64,000 bases of DNA, taken from VGNY01 sp964549635. Lineage in GTDB: Bacteria > Chloroflexota > Dehalococcoidia > GIF9 > UBA5629. A program made the position numbers and the translations under genes. Location of the stretch: the NCBI GenBank assembly GCA_964549635.1, contig CAZJVJ010000001.1:124001-188000 (forward strand), written 5' to 3'. Shown here one piece after another: positions 34,278 through 42,657 of this stretch (position 1 is its first letter; each line of letters starts with the position of its first letter). The notes under the pieces were generated by a model, which saw only the letters and a program-made list of their open reading frames with translations, had not been told where the DNA came from and did not search any database.

Positions 34278-35095
34278 AGGTCATCCCTAGCCTGGGGATA
34301 AGAGCCGAGTATCTTAATAAAATTGGCTCTATGCTCTAGCTCAGCCAGCGCTTCCTGGCAAATTCTATCCCGTATATGTCCCTCAAAATCAACATAGAAC
34401 ACATATTCCCAGGGCTTGTCTCTGCTAGGCCTTGATTCAAGCTTAGTCAGGTTCAGGTTACGTGTAGCAAAAGCTCCCAGGCAGGAATACAAAGCTCCCG
34501 GGATATTCTTAGTACTAAACACCAACGACGTCTTGTTTTTTGCCCCGGGTTCGGCTGTCTGCTGGGAAATAACGAAAAACTTGGTGTAGTTATTGATATT
34601 GGTCTCAATTTTCTCTGCCAGAACATGCAGCCCATAGATTTCAGCTGCTCGTCGGCTAGCTACAGCAGCGCATCCCCTCAAGCCTCCCTCTTTTATCCTT
34701 TTGGCACTGCCGGCAGTATCATAAGTAGGCACAATTTCAGCCTTGAGCTGCCTTAAAAAGGCTTCGCACTGCGCCAGAGCCTGAGGATGGGAGTAGACTA
34801 TCTGTATCTTGTCTAATCTCTCTTCAGGCAAAGCCATAAGACAATGGCTTATCCTCAAATTTACCTCCCCGAAGATATTCAGTGGATAACTCAACAACAG
34901 GTCATATGTTTCATTAATACTGCCAGCTTGAGAATTTTCCACAGGAACTACACCAAAATCAACCCTATCCCGGAACACAGCCTCAAAAACATCAGCTAAA
35001 TGCTGACAAGACAAAAGCTCAGCATCGCCAAAGAAGGCGATAACTGCATCTTCACTGAACGCTCCCCTTTCGCCCTGAAAAGCCACCCTCACCAT
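34274..35095 (-). CDS. pheA: Prephenate dehydratase
   Basis: This 273-aa enzyme makes phenylpyruvate from prephenate in phenylalanine synthesis. It has VAFQGERGAFSEDAV at the start, VPVENSQAGSINETYDLL, the active-site YDTAGSAKRI (Thr-dependent TxxF-like region) and a C-terminal ACT domain (ISRELCIPAWE-equivalent TSLVFSTKNIPGALYSCLGAF and ESRPSRDKPWEYVFYVD), the feedback site for Phe. It is a monofunctional enzyme without chorismate mutase. It follows two TrkA-type genes, an USP and a permease on the same strand. Confidence 0.95.
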   Translation of the reverse strand: MVRVAFQGERGAFSEDAVIAFFGDAELLSCQHLADVFEAVFRDRVDFGVVPVENSQAGSINETYDLLLSYPLNIFGEVNLRISHCLMALPEERLDKIQIVYSHPQALAQCEAFLRQLKAEIVPTYDTAGSAKRIKEGGLRGCAAVASRRAAEIYGLHVLAEKIETNINNYTKFFVISQQTAEPGAKNKTSLVFSTKNIPGALYSCLGAFATRNLNLTKLESRPSRDKPWEYVFYVDFEGHIRDRICQEALAELEHRANFIKILGSYPQARDDL

Positions 35096-35112
35096 GCCTT
35101 TGCCTCCTTAAA

Positions 35113-35775
35113 TTAACTGCCCGCCAGCTCTTTCTCCAAAGCGTCTTCGCTCTCCGCGCTCGTCAAGGCAATGATGCGGTCGTTAGCCTTCAAGACAGTA
35201 TCAGGAGTCGGCACCTGAGGCTTCTGCCCATTTCGGATTAGCAAAGCCAAAATAGAATCTGGAGGTAGTGATAGTTCCTTAACTGACTTGCCCACTGCCG
35301 CTGAACCCTCCAGTATTCTAATCTCAACAACCTCCATATTCTCCTCACCCATGGATAGAAGATGGATCAGCGGATGCGTAGGTATTTTCTCCTCAATGTG
35401 TTCCAAAATGAGATTGGTAACACTGATAGGACAATCGACGCCCAACTTTCTAAAGATATGTTCATTTTTGGGATTATTGACCCGGGCAATAGTCCGAGGC
35501 ACTCCGAACTTGTGCTTGGCCACCTGACAAGCTACCAAATTGTCCTCATCCTCATCAGTCACTGCTATGAAAACGTCGGCTCTAGCTGCTCCGGCTTCAG
35601 CTAAAGTGGCTGCCTCACATCCGTCACCCCTCATGCACACGCTCCCCAGTTGATCTTCAAACCTCTCGCACTTAGTTGGATTCTTGTCCAGTACCAATAC
35701 CTCATGTCCTTCTCGGAGCAACTCTTTGCACAGGTTATAGCCGACACTACCACCGCCGACGATGATAATATACAT
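35113..35775 (-). CDS. TrkA-type potassium channel/transporter regulator (RCK_N and RCK_C)
   Basis: This is a 220-aa cytoplasmic protein. It has a Rossmann nucleotide-binding domain (MYIIIVGGGSVGYNLCKELL, GxGxxG with the acidic VLDKNP) and a C-terminal RCK_C domain (about 140-218). These proteins bind NAD(H) or nucleotides and gate K+ channels or Ktr/Trk permeases. No TrkH/KtrB gene is beside it. The tandem TrkA-N gene and the APC permease upstream suggest it may gate that permease or act at a distance. Confidence 0.9.
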   Translation of the reverse strand: MYIIIVGGGSVGYNLCKELLREGHEVLVLDKNPTKCERFEDQLGSVCMRGDGCEAATLAEAGAARADVFIAVTDEDEDNLVACQVAKHKFGVPRTIARVNNPKNEHIFRKLGVDCPISVTNLILEHIEEKIPTHPLIHLLSMGEENMEVVEIRILEGSAAVGKSVKELSLPPDSILALLIRNGQKPQVPTPDTVLKANDRIIALTSAESEDALEKELAGS

Positions 35776-35793
35776 AGTCTAGTGTCACCCCTT

Positions 35794-36195
35794 TCACATA
35801 GCCAACAGCTTATCTCTCAGCAATTTTGCAAATACAGTCGTCGGGCTGATAGCATCCAGCCCCAGTGCCTCGTAGATATCCTTACGCAGAGGATCATATA
35901 TGCGACAGACTACTTTTGGAACATTGAATATATGCTTTGCAATCTGAGCTGCCATAACATTACGGTTATCACCTTGCGTCACTGCCACAAAAGCATCGGC
36001 TTCTGCGATGCCGGCTTTCCTAAGCGTTTCCTCATCTGTACCATCGCCAACCAGTGCCGTACCGCCAAAACTTGGCGGTAACCGCCTGAAACTATGGGCA
36101 TCAATATCTAGAACGGTCACCCTATGGCCATCGGCATCGAGCAATGTAGCCAATTGGGCTCCGACTCGTCCACACCCCATGATAATTACATTCAT
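35794..36195 (-). CDS. Single-domain TrkA-N (RCK_N) protein
   Basis: This is a 133-aa protein with only the nucleotide-binding RCK_N domain (MNVIIMGCGRVGAQLATLLD, VLDIDAHSF, VAVTQGDNRNVMAAQIAK). It is half the size of the next gene and lacks RCK_C. The two tandem genes may form a hetero-oligomeric gating ring. A separate upstream USP gene ends 11 bases before it. Confidence 0.88.
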   Translation of the reverse strand: MNVIIMGCGRVGAQLATLLDADGHRVTVLDIDAHSFRRLPPSFGGTALVGDGTDEETLRKAGIAEADAFVAVTQGDNRNVMAAQIAKHIFNVPKVVCRIYDPLRKDIYEALGLDAISPTTVFAKLLRDKLLAM

Positions 36196-36205
36196 AATCC
36201 CGATC

Positions 36206-36631
36206 CTACGATTTTGTTTCTCTCAACAACAGTACTCGACACGGAGCTTCCTCTAAAACATACGGTATAACTCTACCTAAACTAAAACTGCCAAATCGCT
36301 TCTTGTAAGCTAGTCCCATTAGAATCAAATCAACATTTCTTTCCATGGCCTCGTCCACGATAGCCGGCCCCGCGTCACGCGCCTGAATCAAATCAGTCTC
36401 CACCTCATAATCTCTGTCACCAGCGATATCTTCGGCACGAGTCAGCACCTTCTCCGCCTTCTCTATCTCTGACTCTATTACCGCATCTAGAGGCAGACTA
36501 CGCTTTACTTCAATCACATAAACCACATAAACTTCAGCTTTTGACTTCTTCGCTAGGTCGCAGGCTAATTTGATCGCCTCTTCGTCAGCACTGGTACCGC
36601 TTACGGCAACCAGTATTCTGCTCAGTCGCAT
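36206..36631 (-). CDS. Universal stress protein (UspA family)
   Basis: This is a 141-aa protein with ILVAVSGTSADEEAIKLACD at the start and the ATP-binding G-2x-G-9x-G(S/T)-like region reading LMGLAYKKRFGSFSLGRVIPYVLEE. The ATG at 36631 is preferred to an upstream TTG at 36697 because it fits the family start. It lies between the permease and the TrkA genes, a frequent position for USPs attached to transport systems. Confidence 0.88.
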   Translation of the reverse strand: MRLSRILVAVSGTSADEEAIKLACDLAKKSKAEVYVVYVIEVKRSLPLDAVIESEIEKAEKVLTRAEDIAGDRDYEVETDLIQARDAGPAIVDEAMERNVDLILMGLAYKKRFGSFSLGRVIPYVLEEAPCRVLLLRETKS

Positions 36632-36704
36632 CGGTTTAGATTCCTGCCAATCACTGTCCTTCGTACGTATTATAATTACACCTTTGTAGTTACGCAATTA
36701 CCTT

Positions 36705-38237
36705 TTACAAAAAACTGGCAGTTTTACTGCTCATCTGTCCAGATGACCATCCCTTTCTCCGTCGGAACACAAAGTAAACACCAAGCCCAACAAACATCCA
36801 GGCAAAGCCAACCCAGCGGCTGTAGGGTTGGGTGAATACCACCACCACCCATATCAACGCCGTGCCCAGTAGTCCCAAAATGGCAGTAATTGGCAATTCC
36901 CGTTGCTTAAACTTAATGTTACCACCGAGTTTAAAAGGCCGCGGCATATCAGGATTTTTTATACGCAAATTCAAAATAGCAGCGTGGGCAAGGAAAAAAG
37001 AGAAAAGAGAACCAAAAGCATAAAGGGCTCCGAGTTCCAGAAACGCACCTGGGACGAAAAATGCGGGGATCAGAATGACTATCGCCACGCTCGCGAAAAG
37101 GATAATTGCGATGTAAGGTGTTTTAAACGTACGATGGACACGTCCTAAGACTTTAGGGATGAGCTGGTATCTCCCTAAGGAAAAAGCGAGACGCGATATG
37201 CCCATCAGCCCGGCGTTAGTAGCTATGAACAGAATGCTAGCTGCCAGTATAGCTACCAGACCTGGCAGCAAACTGCGCAGTCCATCGAATACCCATGTCA
37301 GCACTAAAACAGTCTCTGCTTGAGACGAAAACCTGGACGCTATTTCCTGAGGTGTCATTGTCGAAGCAATACTGAAAGCAATCCCGGCCACAGGGTCTGT
37401 TGCCCAGTGAGTGGAAAGTTCTTCGGGAGTCATAGCTGATAGCCCTACGGTAGAAACACCACCGAACAGAACTAAAACAATAACTATCATCAGGATAAGT
37501 GCCCTAGGCACTCTTATTGACGGTCGCCTCGTTTCCTCGGCCATTTGTGACATCGTTTCAACCCCAGTATAAGCTATAGCGGCCAGTGCTATTCCCAGAA
37601 TCAAATTTTCTGGGCGCGGCCAGTACAAAGTAACGTTTCTTACGAGCACATCGAAATTGAAGACCACAAGTAGTCCCAAAGCTATTATCAGTAACTGTAC
37701 CAGCAAATCAAATACCGCAGCGGTCACATTAATCAAGGAGGTCTCCTTGACACCAATGACATTGATGACCAACAAAAATAATATAATCCCCATGGATACT
37801 GCTGTACTGAGCGTAGCAGATTCTTTAAGTGCTGGCCAGAAATGACCCAAATAGGGCGGGATAACAAAGGCTGAGATGGAAATGGTGACAATATAACTCA
37901 GCATAAGAGCCCACCCGGAGATAAAGCCAGCCAAATCATTGAAGCCATACCGTGCAAAGCTAGCAGACCCACCGGCTTCAGGGAACATGGCTGTGCCTTC
38001 GGCATAGGTGAGCGCTGTGAAGACAAACAAAACCCCGGCAACAGCCAGCGCTATCGGCGTTGCGCCCATCGCCACTAATGTGACGATGCCCAGTGCATAA
38101 TAAATGGACGAGCCAACATTTCCATAACCGGCACTGAACAGACCAGGGACACCTAGGACTCGTCGCAGCGGGTATAATTTTACACGTGGCCGGCGGATGA
38201 ATTTATCGCCCAACTTGGGCTGCCACTCATTGCGCAC
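36705..38237 (-). CDS. APC-superfamily permease (amino-acid/K+ type)
   Basis: This is a 510-aa membrane protein with about 12 helices of the APC superfamily. GVPGLFSAGYGNVGSSIYYALGI is the N-terminal substrate-binding TM1 region with the unwound GxG, and AYTGVETMSQMAEETRRPSI is the TM6 region. It starts at GTG 38237. The downstream USP and TrkA-type genes, which belong to potassium transport systems elsewhere, suggest it may be an ion-linked carrier. An amino-acid substrate is still possible. Confidence 0.85.
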   Translation of the reverse strand: MRNEWQPKLGDKFIRRPRVKLYPLRRVLGVPGLFSAGYGNVGSSIYYALGIVTLVAMGATPIALAVAGVLFVFTALTYAEGTAMFPEAGGSASFARYGFNDLAGFISGWALMLSYIVTISISAFVIPPYLGHFWPALKESATLSTAVSMGIILFLLVINVIGVKETSLINVTAAVFDLLVQLLIIALGLLVVFNFDVLVRNVTLYWPRPENLILGIALAAIAYTGVETMSQMAEETRRPSIRVPRALILMIVIVLVLFGGVSTVGLSAMTPEELSTHWATDPVAGIAFSIASTMTPQEIASRFSSQAETVLVLTWVFDGLRSLLPGLVAILAASILFIATNAGLMGISRLAFSLGRYQLIPKVLGRVHRTFKTPYIAIILFASVAIVILIPAFFVPGAFLELGALYAFGSLFSFFLAHAAILNLRIKNPDMPRPFKLGGNIKFKQRELPITAILGLLGTALIWVVVVFTQPYSRWVGFAWMFVGLGVYFVFRRRKGWSSGQMSSKTASFL

Positions 38238-38394
38238 AGCTTATTTTCTTCTCGCTCCTGCTGGAGGCGAATTTTATTATTGTTGCATCAAGTTGTCAAC
38301 AGAAATCCAGTACTATTTACCCCTGGTCAAATTAGGAGCCTGACCTCAATTGAATCACGCCTAACTGCTAGGCTATAATACTACCATTACCCAT

Positions 38395-38472
38395 GGTGAG
38401 CGTAGCCGAGCGGTTTAAGGCGCCAGGTTGTGGCCCTGGAGAACGAGGGTTCGAATCCCTCCGCTCACCCCA
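38395..38472 (+). tRNA. tRNA-His (anticodon GTG), with G-1 and CCA encoded
   Basis: The anticodon stem CCAGG/CCTGG encloses TTGTGGC, anticodon GTG. The acceptor stem is GTGAGCG/CGCTCAC. The extra 5' G at 38395 (G-1) pairs with C73 at 38469, the identity element recognised by histidyl-tRNA synthetase, followed by genomic CCA. The window also holds the matching hisS gene (57858-59120). Confidence 0.93.
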
Positions 38473-38509
38473 AATTAACAGTGGCACATAGGAGGCCATC
38501 ACACCACTG

Positions 38510-38583
38510 GCGCCTATAGCTCAGCGGACAAGAGCACCGGTCTTCGGAACCGGGGGTCGTGGGTTCGAATCCCTCTAGGCGCG
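38510..38583 (+). tRNA. tRNA-Arg (anticodon TCG)
   Basis: The acceptor stem is GCGCCTA/TAGGCGC and the anticodon stem CCGGT/ACCGG has loop CTTCGGA, anticodon TCG. The T-arm has the TTCGAAT loop with one mismatched stem pair. No CCA is encoded. It follows tRNA-His by 37 bases, so the two probably share a transcript. Confidence 0.92.
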
Positions 38584-38743
38584 CGCCATCTGAGCCAACA
38601 TCTGTGTGTATATTTGCCAAATTTCATTCCAGCTTTTCATGCCTTCCTGGAATTCAGGCAAGTTTGGGAACTGAACGCTGTTCGGGTTGTTTTTTAAAAG
38701 AAATCGGGCTTGTGATAAACTACTAGAGACAAGGGATTGAAAT

Positions 38744-39388
38744 ATGGGGCAGGAGCTAGGCAAAATCACCAGACCGGAAGTGGACAGCTTCAAGCCAGGA
38801 AGAAGGCTTTTCCTCGTCCCACTGATATATTCGTTTGAGAACGCCCCGTCCGAGTTCATTGAAAAATTTGAGCTCTACTGGATACAGGTAGGCGAGCACA
38901 TAGGAAACCTAGAGTCAAAATTAAGTAGGGTTAGCAGGGTCTATCACGAATCAATCAGTTTGGGCGGCGAAGATGGCCTCAAGATTATGGAGAAACTTAG
39001 TCCCAAAAGTTGCCAAATAGTTAGGCAAAAGTGTCAAAATGGTGCTATCCTGGAGGCAACCGAAGATATGGAACTGGCTACAGAATGCATGGACTGGGAG
39101 AGGTGCCTGCTAATGGGCCTGCTGAGCAACACCGCAGCCACAAAAGTGTCCGAATTTTATATGGAAGCCTCCAGAAAAAGGTACGAACATATTAGCAAAA
39201 GAATAGACGAGACACTAAGAGTTAACGAAACAGCTATCCTTTTCATCAGAGAAGGGCACAGGGTACAGTTCCCTGCTGATATCGAAGTATTCAGCGTCGC
39301 CCCGCCCGCCCTCAACGAAATTCACCGCTGGATTCGTGACCAAGCAGCAAAAAGAGATCAAGAGGGCAAGAACCAGTCGACAAACTGA
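38744..39388 (+). CDS. Conserved-looking protein of unknown function
   Basis: This is a 214-aa protein, mostly helical and charged, with no signal sequence, membrane helix or recognisable motif. Four cysteines are scattered rather than arranged in CxxC pairs. Residues about 45-75 and 130-165 look like helical hairpins. It is 53 bases upstream of the DnaJ-like gene on the same strand, so it may be a co-chaperone partner, but this is inference. No strong ribosome binding site precedes the ATG. Confidence 0.65.
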   Translation: MGQELGKITRPEVDSFKPGRRLFLVPLIYSFENAPSEFIEKFELYWIQVGEHIGNLESKLSRVSRVYHESISLGGEDGLKIMEKLSPKSCQIVRQKCQNGAILEATEDMELATECMDWERCLLMGLLSNTAATKVSEFYMEASRKRYEHISKRIDETLRVNETAILFIREGHRVQFPADIEVFSVAPPALNEIHRWIRDQAAKRDQEGKNQSTN

Positions 39389-39441
39389 ATTTCCTCCAAA
39401 ACAACCCTAATGATAAGCTGACGATAGACTGAGGAACCATC

Positions 39442-40101
39442 ATGGCAAAAGACTATTACCACATTCTGGGAGTGCCAAGGGACGCTTCAGACGAGCAAAT
39501 CAAAAAAGCCTACAGAAAGCTGGCTATGCAGTACCACCCAGACCGCAACCCTGGGAGAGAAAAGTGGGCCAACGAGAAGTTTAAGGAAATAAACGAGGCA
39601 TACGGAGTCCTGGGGGACCCCAAAAAGAGAAAACAATATGACCAGTTCGGCAGAGTGGGCGACTTTGGTGATGTCTTTCGAAGCGCTTCTACCAGAGCTA
39701 CTTTTGAGGATTTGATGAAGGATTTCGGCAGTGCTGGCCTTGGCTTTGGTTTCCTTGATGATATATTTGGTGAACTTTTCAGAGGCAAAAATTTCTCATT
39801 TAAGGTGTTTACTACCGGTAGCCCTGAAGGGGCTAGATTCGAAACACCTTCAGGCATCAATATCGATGAAATACTGCGTCAGGCTCGACGACCACCACGC
39901 CACGATGTGCGCTATGAGATAACCATCACCAAAGAGCAGGCCGCCAAAGGTCTGGAAAAGGACCTAGTCCGCAAGGGTAAGAAACTGAGGGTTAAAATCC
40001 CGGCCGGCATAAAAAACGGCATGAAGATAAGACTAAGAAATGCCCGTCAAATAACCGATGGCCAGCCCGGGGACATCATAATCCAGGTTAATGTCAAATA
40101 A
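39442..40101 (+). CDS. DnaJ/CbpA-like J-domain chaperone without zinc-binding domain
   Basis: This is a 219-aa protein. The J domain (1-65) carries the HPD motif in MQYHPDRNPG that stimulates DnaK ATPase. A Gly/Phe-rich linker follows (DFGSAGLGFGFLDDIFGELF). The C-terminal substrate-binding domain (about 150-218, KDLVRKGKKLRVKIPAGIKNGMKIR) is truncated to a single beta barrel; the usual second domain and the cysteine-rich domain are missing. A GAGGAA site precedes the ATG. No dnaK or grpE is nearby. Confidence 0.92.
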   Translation: MAKDYYHILGVPRDASDEQIKKAYRKLAMQYHPDRNPGREKWANEKFKEINEAYGVLGDPKKRKQYDQFGRVGDFGDVFRSASTRATFEDLMKDFGSAGLGFGFLDDIFGELFRGKNFSFKVFTTGSPEGARFETPSGINIDEILRQARRPPRHDVRYEITITKEQAAKGLEKDLVRKGKKLRVKIPAGIKNGMKIRLRNARQITDGQPGDIIIQVNVK

Positions 40102-40289
40102 GGGCTGCCCACTTCAACTTAACCGCTTTCCTGCCGCTGCGAAGAGTCTTCAAAATGAGTCAAAGTAAATCCTCGGTGTGCCGTCTTCAGAAAGTGAAGG
40201 GGAAAGGGCCTGACTCACCAACTTAACAATGTACTCTTATGCCGTGATATAATCTCTGTGCCAAAGGGGCAATCATTCAGGAGGCAACG

Positions 40290-40673
40290 ATGGAAGATGT
40301 TGAAAAACTGATTAGGACAACGCTCGGAGAAATCGAAAAGGTGCTAGATTCTAAGACTGTAGTAGGCGAACCCATAACTATAGAAGGTACCACTCTGATA
40401 CCATTACTTAGCGTTGGATTTGGTTTCGCTGCTGGAGGTGGCTCAGGCAAGGGGCAAGCCAAAGAAGCCACTCTTGGGGGCGGCGGCGGTGGCGGCACCG
40501 GCGGTGGTGCCGGATTAAAGCCCATTGCCATCATCGTTATAGACAAAGATGGCACCAGGATAGAACCGATCAAAGGAGGCCTAGCTACCGCGATAGAAAA
40601 GCTAAGCGAAACCATACCTGATATAGCAGCGAAGATCGCCGAGAAGTGGGGAGGCCAGAGAAAGGAAGGATAA
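40290..40673 (+). CDS. GerW/YtfJ-family protein
   Basis: This is a 127-aa protein. LSVGFGFAAGGGSGKGQAKEAT and the Gly-rich LGGGGGGGTGGGAG, followed by LKPIAIIVIDKDGTRIEPI, match the GerW/YtfJ family. In Bacillus YtfJ is needed for normal spore germination; homologues exist in non-sporulating Chloroflexota, where the role is unknown. It is the first of three coupled genes and has an AGGAGG site. Confidence 0.92.
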   Translation: MEDVEKLIRTTLGEIEKVLDSKTVVGEPITIEGTTLIPLLSVGFGFAAGGGSGKGQAKEATLGGGGGGGTGGGAGLKPIAIIVIDKDGTRIEPIKGGLATAIEKLSETIPDIAAKIAEKWGGQRKEG

Positions 40674-40679
40674 AGGCAG

Positions 40680-41276
40680 TTGTTGGCTGTCACCGTTCTT
40701 GCTTGCCTGGCTGTACTCTTCATACTGCTTCTCTGCGTGCCACTCGACCTCGTGCTCCACTTTAACACTGACAGACGCCCCAGATTCAGCATTAAGCTGG
40801 TATGGATTTTCGGCCTAGTTAGAACCGAAGTGAAAAGGGGAAAGACCACTGATAGACAAGCTGTTGTTGAAAGTAAGCCTAAAATAGCAGATTGGGAAGG
40901 TGTCCTGAAAATATTCCTCAACATCCTACAAACCAGAGGCATGCCGAGGGAAATCGCACGCTTACTTAGAAGCATCTTCAGGCATCTTAAAGTCAGAGAG
41001 CTCGTAGCAAACTTGAAGGTAGGTCTTGATAATCCGGCTGATACAGGGCTTCTTTTTGCATTCATTGCCCCACTTAGCCTTTTAGCCTCATACCTCCCCT
41101 GCCAGATAAAAGTGGAGCCTTCCTTCTCTACCACCTTTTTACTTCAAGGCTATTTATCCGGCGCAATAAGAACGCACCCCCTCCTCCTCATTGCCTCCAT
41201 CGCTGGATTTGCTTTCTCGCCGCCGGCAATTAAAGCCATCAAAACAGTGGCTATATCGAAATGGAAAGGAAAATAG
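40680..41276 (+). CDS. DUF2953-family membrane-associated protein
   Basis: This is a 198-aa protein. A hydrophobic N-terminal helix (AVTVLACLAVLFILLLCV) is followed by a beta-strand-rich segment (LVLHFNTDRRPRFSIKLVWIFGLVRTEV) typical of DUF2953. A second hydrophobic segment lies near the C-terminus. In Bacillus ytfI (DUF2953) sits next to ytfJ, and the same order (here reversed in sequence, GerW first) supports the call. It starts at TTG 40680, six bases after the GerW stop. Confidence 0.8.
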   Translation: MLAVTVLACLAVLFILLLCVPLDLVLHFNTDRRPRFSIKLVWIFGLVRTEVKRGKTTDRQAVVESKPKIADWEGVLKIFLNILQTRGMPREIARLLRSIFRHLKVRELVANLKVGLDNPADTGLLFAFIAPLSLLASYLPCQIKVEPSFSTTFLLQGYLSGAIRTHPLLLIASIAGFAFSPPAIKAIKTVAISKWKGK

Positions 41277-41530
41277 GAATCGATAAACCTGTCACTGTAG
41301 ATGGGGTCACTTTGATTTCAGTGACAAAGTCATTATTGAATTGCCAGCACATGGATAATCGCATTTTGTGCTTCGGCGCCAAGCATCCCTTTATAATAGT
41401 GGCGTTCTCCCAAACAATGAGGCAGGCCTTCGACATAACCGGGCAGGAAATCGCTCTAGACCAGCTTATTCAAGACATCCCAGGCATCAAGGAGATAATG
41501 GAAAAACATCAGCCTTACGACAGGATGTAA
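41261..41530 (+). CDS. Small protein related to the GerW domain (putative)
   Basis: This is an 89-aa protein overlapping the DUF2953 gene by 16 bases. KPVTVDGVTLISVTK and the later FDITGQEIALDQLIQDIPG show the same layout as the first half of the GerW neighbour (PITIEGTTLIPLLS), without the Gly-rich stretch. It is probably a diverged paralogue made from the same operon. Two Cys are present but not in a metal motif. Confidence 0.6.
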   Translation: MERKIGIDKPVTVDGVTLISVTKSLLNCQHMDNRILCFGAKHPFIIVAFSQTMRQAFDITGQEIALDQLIQDIPGIKEIMEKHQPYDRM

Positions 41531-41556
41531 CCACAGCGAAATGCCGTTGCTAAAAA

Positions 41557-42468
41557 TTAAATGAGCACGGTCAATGCGCGCGGTAAAACACGGAAGCTAG
41601 CCGGGGCTTCGCCAAACAGTTCACCATCCGCCTGAACAGCCATATTAAATGCAGGTTTCACTTCTACCTCCCGCGCTCTTATCAAGGTAACTTTCGGATG
41701 AGTGAGATGTGTGCCCCTGTAAATTTTGGGTATCGAGACAAGCAAATCGGGCTTGGCTATATCGTCTATTATTAACACATCGAACAATCCATCGCCTGGG
41801 TCGGCATTGGGTGCTGGAAGCATACCACCACCTCCATACCTGCCATGATTCATCAAAATGGTACAGATGCGCCTTTCCCCCATCTCTCCATCAACCACAA
41901 GTAATACATCCCTGTTTTCATAAGAAAAGAGGGTAGAAAGCAATCCCATAAGATAAGAAGGCATTGAGCCCAGTGCTTTGAACTTCTCTGTGGTGGCTCT
42001 GACAACCTCTGCATCAAAACCCAACCCGGCGAAGTTTACAAACAGCCTCTTCTTCTTCCGTCCCTGGCTCATGCATTCAACAATACCTAAATCTACTATT
42101 GCTTTACCTCTGGGGTTTACCAGCGTTTGGCAAGCTTCTTTATAGCGCCGTGGGATGCCGAGAGTGCGGATATAATCAGCACCGGTCCCTGTGTTGATGA
42201 CACCCAGCGTCACATCACCAAGAGCTTCAGCATCGTAGAAGCCATTTACCACTTCGTTTATGGTGCCATCACCACCCACGGCTACAATAAGCTTATAACC
42301 TTTCTCAACTGCCGACCTAGTCAGCTGTATGGCATGGCCCGGAGCCTCTGTCACATGATATTCAAAGTCAAGCCCCTGGCTTTCCAGCAGCCTCATAATC
42401 TCAGGCCACTTTTTAGCAGTCTTCCAGGCTCCGGCAGCCGGATTGACAATGATTTCCATTTGAGCCAT
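41557..42468 (-). CDS. YegS/DgkB-type lipid kinase (diacylglycerol kinase family)
   Basis: This is a 303-aa kinase. It has IIVNPAAGAWKTAKKWPE at the start, the catalytic-domain signature VAVGGDGTINEVVNGFYD and GVINTGTGADYIRTLGIP. A C-terminal beta-sandwich domain carries the NHGRYGGGGMLPAPNADPGDGLFDV signature. It phosphorylates a lipid such as diacylglycerol or a related polar lipid at the membrane. It is convergent with the GerW operon (27-base gap) and divergent from the PAC2 gene. Confidence 0.93.
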   Translation of the reverse strand: MAQMEIIVNPAAGAWKTAKKWPEIMRLLESQGLDFEYHVTEAPGHAIQLTRSAVEKGYKLIVAVGGDGTINEVVNGFYDAEALGDVTLGVINTGTGADYIRTLGIPRRYKEACQTLVNPRGKAIVDLGIVECMSQGRKKKRLFVNFAGLGFDAEVVRATTEKFKALGSMPSYLMGLLSTLFSYENRDVLLVVDGEMGERRICTILMNHGRYGGGGMLPAPNADPGDGLFDVLIIDDIAKPDLLVSIPKIYRGTHLTHPKVTLIRAREVEVKPAFNMAVQADGELFGEAPASFRVLPRALTVLI

Positions 42469-42657
42469 GGTTCTTATCCCTTTAAACAGTTCTTTTAGCG
42501 TGTTTTTGACTGCCTCACCATTGAATCAGTATAGCATGTGTGTCAATGCCTAGTATCACAATGGAGAATTTGAGCCATTTTTTCTGTTATCCCAGATTGT
42601 GTTACACTGGAAGTGAGATTGGCTCTGGCCGCTTGATGATATAGTTAAGACGGCAAA

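Noticed and set aside
38575..38859. Minus-strand open frame ending in tRNA-Arg (last part PNSVQFPNLPEFQEGMKSWN)
   Set aside because: The last 45 codons look slightly coding, but there is no start in the gap, the first half is antisense to the gene at 38744 and no family fits. It may be a trace of an element at the tRNA 3' end.
40277..41134. 285-codon open frame on the minus strand over the GerW and DUF2953 genes
   Set aside because: The GerW gene on the plus strand has an AGGAGG site and the conserved family pattern. The reverse frame is rich in Ser and Pro and arises from its Gly-rich codons.
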